Shown here: positions 6,857-7,256 of the stretch, in pieces | Layout of the letters: each line of letters starts with the position of its first letter | Position numbering within the stretch: position 1 is the stretch's first letter | Assembly: GCA_946481425.1 (NCBI GenBank) | Contig: CAMLNT010000113.1 | Coordinates: 1-7,256 of the forward strand | Length of the DNA stretch: 7,256 nt | Origin: an uncultured Brevundimonas sp. | GTDB lineage: Bacteria > Pseudomonadota > Alphaproteobacteria > Caulobacterales > Caulobacteraceae | Reading direction: 5' to 3' | Translations under genes and position numbers: made by a program | The notes under the pieces: model-generated | Told to the model about the DNA's origin: nothing | The model's input: the letters and a program-made list of their open reading frames with translations, nothing else | The model's database searches: none

Positions 6857-6863
6857 TCCTCTC
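6857..6863 (-). promoter_or_regulatory. ribosome binding site of the ybjN-family gene
   Basis: On the minus strand GAGAGGA ends 6 nt before the ATG at 6850-6848. It is one of the strongest Shine-Dalgarno matches in the window and confirms the start. Confidence 0.65.
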
Positions 6864-6864
6864 G

Positions 6865-6879
6865 GGCGACTCAGTCGCC
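6865..6879. repeat. perfect inverted repeat upstream of the ybjN-family gene
   Basis: GGCGAC (6865-6870) and GTCGCC (6874-6879) flank TCA, so the site can be read as a near-continuous palindrome with a GACTC (GAnTC) sequence at its centre. It directly abuts the ybjN ribosome binding site within the 63-bp gap after the UbiK-like gene. It could be an operator or a small leader hairpin affecting translation; nothing T-rich follows, so it is not a standard terminator. Confidence 0.3.
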
Positions 6880-6913
6880 GCTTCGAAACAGTAGAGGGTT
6901 TGCGAGATTCGGC

Positions 6914-7183
6914 TCAACCGGCTGCGTCCTTCGGGCGAGCAGGCTTGCGTGCCGTTCCCGTCTTCGGGGTTTCCTTGAGGGCCTGAACCTCGGCTCTCAG
7001 GGCCGCTACCTCGGCCTTGAGCGCTTCCAGCTCGTCCTTGCGCACCAGGTCAAACTCGACCGCCAGCTTGTCGGCCTGGGCGCGCATGGCGGCCCTGGCC
7101 TCGTCTCCGGCGGCCTGGGCCAGGCCCATGGCGCCGGTCGTCAGGCGGGCGAACTCGTCGAACAGCGGGCTCTTGGTATGCAA
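6914..7183 (-). CDS. UbiK/BMFP-family coiled-coil accessory protein
   Basis: This small protein of 89 residues starts with a predicted TTG (7183-7181), giving HTKSPLFDEFARLTTGAMGL, which matches the conserved N-terminus of BMFP-domain (DUF526, UbiK-type) proteins. A helix with alternating Ala and charged residues (about 22-44) leads to EFDLVRKDELEALKAEV (43-59), and heptads LxALKAEVAALRAEVQAL (52-69) form a coiled coil that would trimerise. The tail is Lys/Pro/Ala-rich. In E. coli, UbiK helps assemble the soluble ubiquinone-synthesis complex. Whether the alphaproteobacterial protein has the same job is inference. An alternative GTG start at 7207 would add 8 residues but has no ribosome binding site, whereas CGGAGA lies 9 nt before the TTG. 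It is upstream of ybjN and proC on the same strand. Confidence 0.82.
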   Translation of the reverse strand: MHTKSPLFDEFARLTTGAMGLAQAAGDEARAAMRAQADKLAVEFDLVRKDELEALKAEVAALRAEVQALKETPKTGTARKPARPKDAAG

Positions 7184-7192
7184 GGACTCAGG

Positions 7193-7198
7193 TCTCCG
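7193..7198 (-). promoter_or_regulatory. ribosome binding site selecting the TTG start of the UbiK-like gene
   Basis: On the minus strand CGGAGA is 9 nt before the TTG at 7183, while the alternative GTG at 7207 has no purine-rich stretch upstream. This decides the start in favour of TTG, in agreement with the family's usual N-terminus. Confidence 0.5.
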
Positions 7199-7216
7199 AT
7201 GGGGCACGGTGAGCCA

Positions 7217-7245
7217 GATATGGTGAATCAGATGTGAATCGGCAA
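7217..7245 (-). promoter_or_regulatory. weak candidate promoter of the UbiK-like gene
   Basis: On the minus strand TTGCCG (7245-7240) and CATATC (7222-7217) are 17 bp apart. The -35 match is fair (4 of 6) and the -10 match poor (3 of 6). A start near 7210 would leave a leader of about 27 nt before the predicted TTG start, which is reasonable. Confidence 0.25.
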
Positions 7246-7253
7246 AGGCCGAT
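7238..7253. repeat. perfect 6-bp inverted repeat at the right edge
   Basis: ATCGGC (7238-7243) and GCCGAT (7248-7253) flank AAAG. It overlaps the candidate -35 box of the UbiK-like gene. It may be an operator, or a transcript-end hairpin of a gene lying beyond the window; the window ends 3 bases later, so the flanking bases that would decide cannot be seen. Confidence 0.3.
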
Positions 7254-7256
7254 CCA

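Noticed and set aside
6062..7237. 391-codon + strand frame spanning proC, ybjN and the UbiK-like gene
   Set aside because: It crosses three genes with clear family signatures on the other strand, and its translation resembles no family.

Overview
The window is GC-rich (roughly two-thirds G+C by eye), densely coded DNA from an alphaproteobacterium. The gene set and protein style (a YbjN/ProC pair next to a BMFP/UbiK-type coiled-coil protein, an alphaproteobacterial-type IlvE, and an OmpR/EnvZ-like two-component pair) fit the Caulobacterales (Caulobacter, Brevundimonas or Phenylobacterium relatives). That placement is inference, because there is no rRNA or other taxonomic marker. I see no tRNA, rRNA, CRISPR array, insertion sequence or prophage.

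Left part (2-463, + strand): the C-terminal part of a DUF4349-type membrane protein, whose 3' end overlaps convergently by 27 bp with the next gene. A strong inverted repeat (464-493) directly follows its stop codon and lies inside the opposing coding sequence.

Centre-left (437-3362, - strand): ilvE, a branched-chain amino acid aminotransferase, followed 13 bp later by a 677-aa protein that fuses two different class I SAM-dependent methyltransferase domains. The ribosome binding site of the methyltransferase gene overlaps the ilvE stop codon, so the two are probably co-transcribed and may be translationally coupled. A convincing sigma-70-like promoter for ilvE lies in the 88-bp divergent intergenic region.

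Centre (3451-5512, + strand): an OmpR-family response regulator and, 7 bp downstream, an EnvZ-like histidine kinase, transcribed divergently from ilvE. All phosphotransfer residues are present in both.

Right part (5557-7183, - strand): a likely three-gene housekeeping group in the order UbiK/BMFP-family coiled-coil protein, YbjN-domain protein, ProC (pyrroline-5-carboxylate reductase, last step of proline synthesis). ybjN and proC are separated by 4 bp. The non-coding stretches around ubiK and ybjN carry a local cluster of GAnTC sites, the target of the cell-cycle methylase CcrM in this class of bacteria.

Most of the window is ordinary core metabolism and signalling. The least ordinary element is the double-methyltransferase fusion tied to ilvE. 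I see no evidence here for a new defence system or mobile system. No intergenic stretch exceeds 90 bp.
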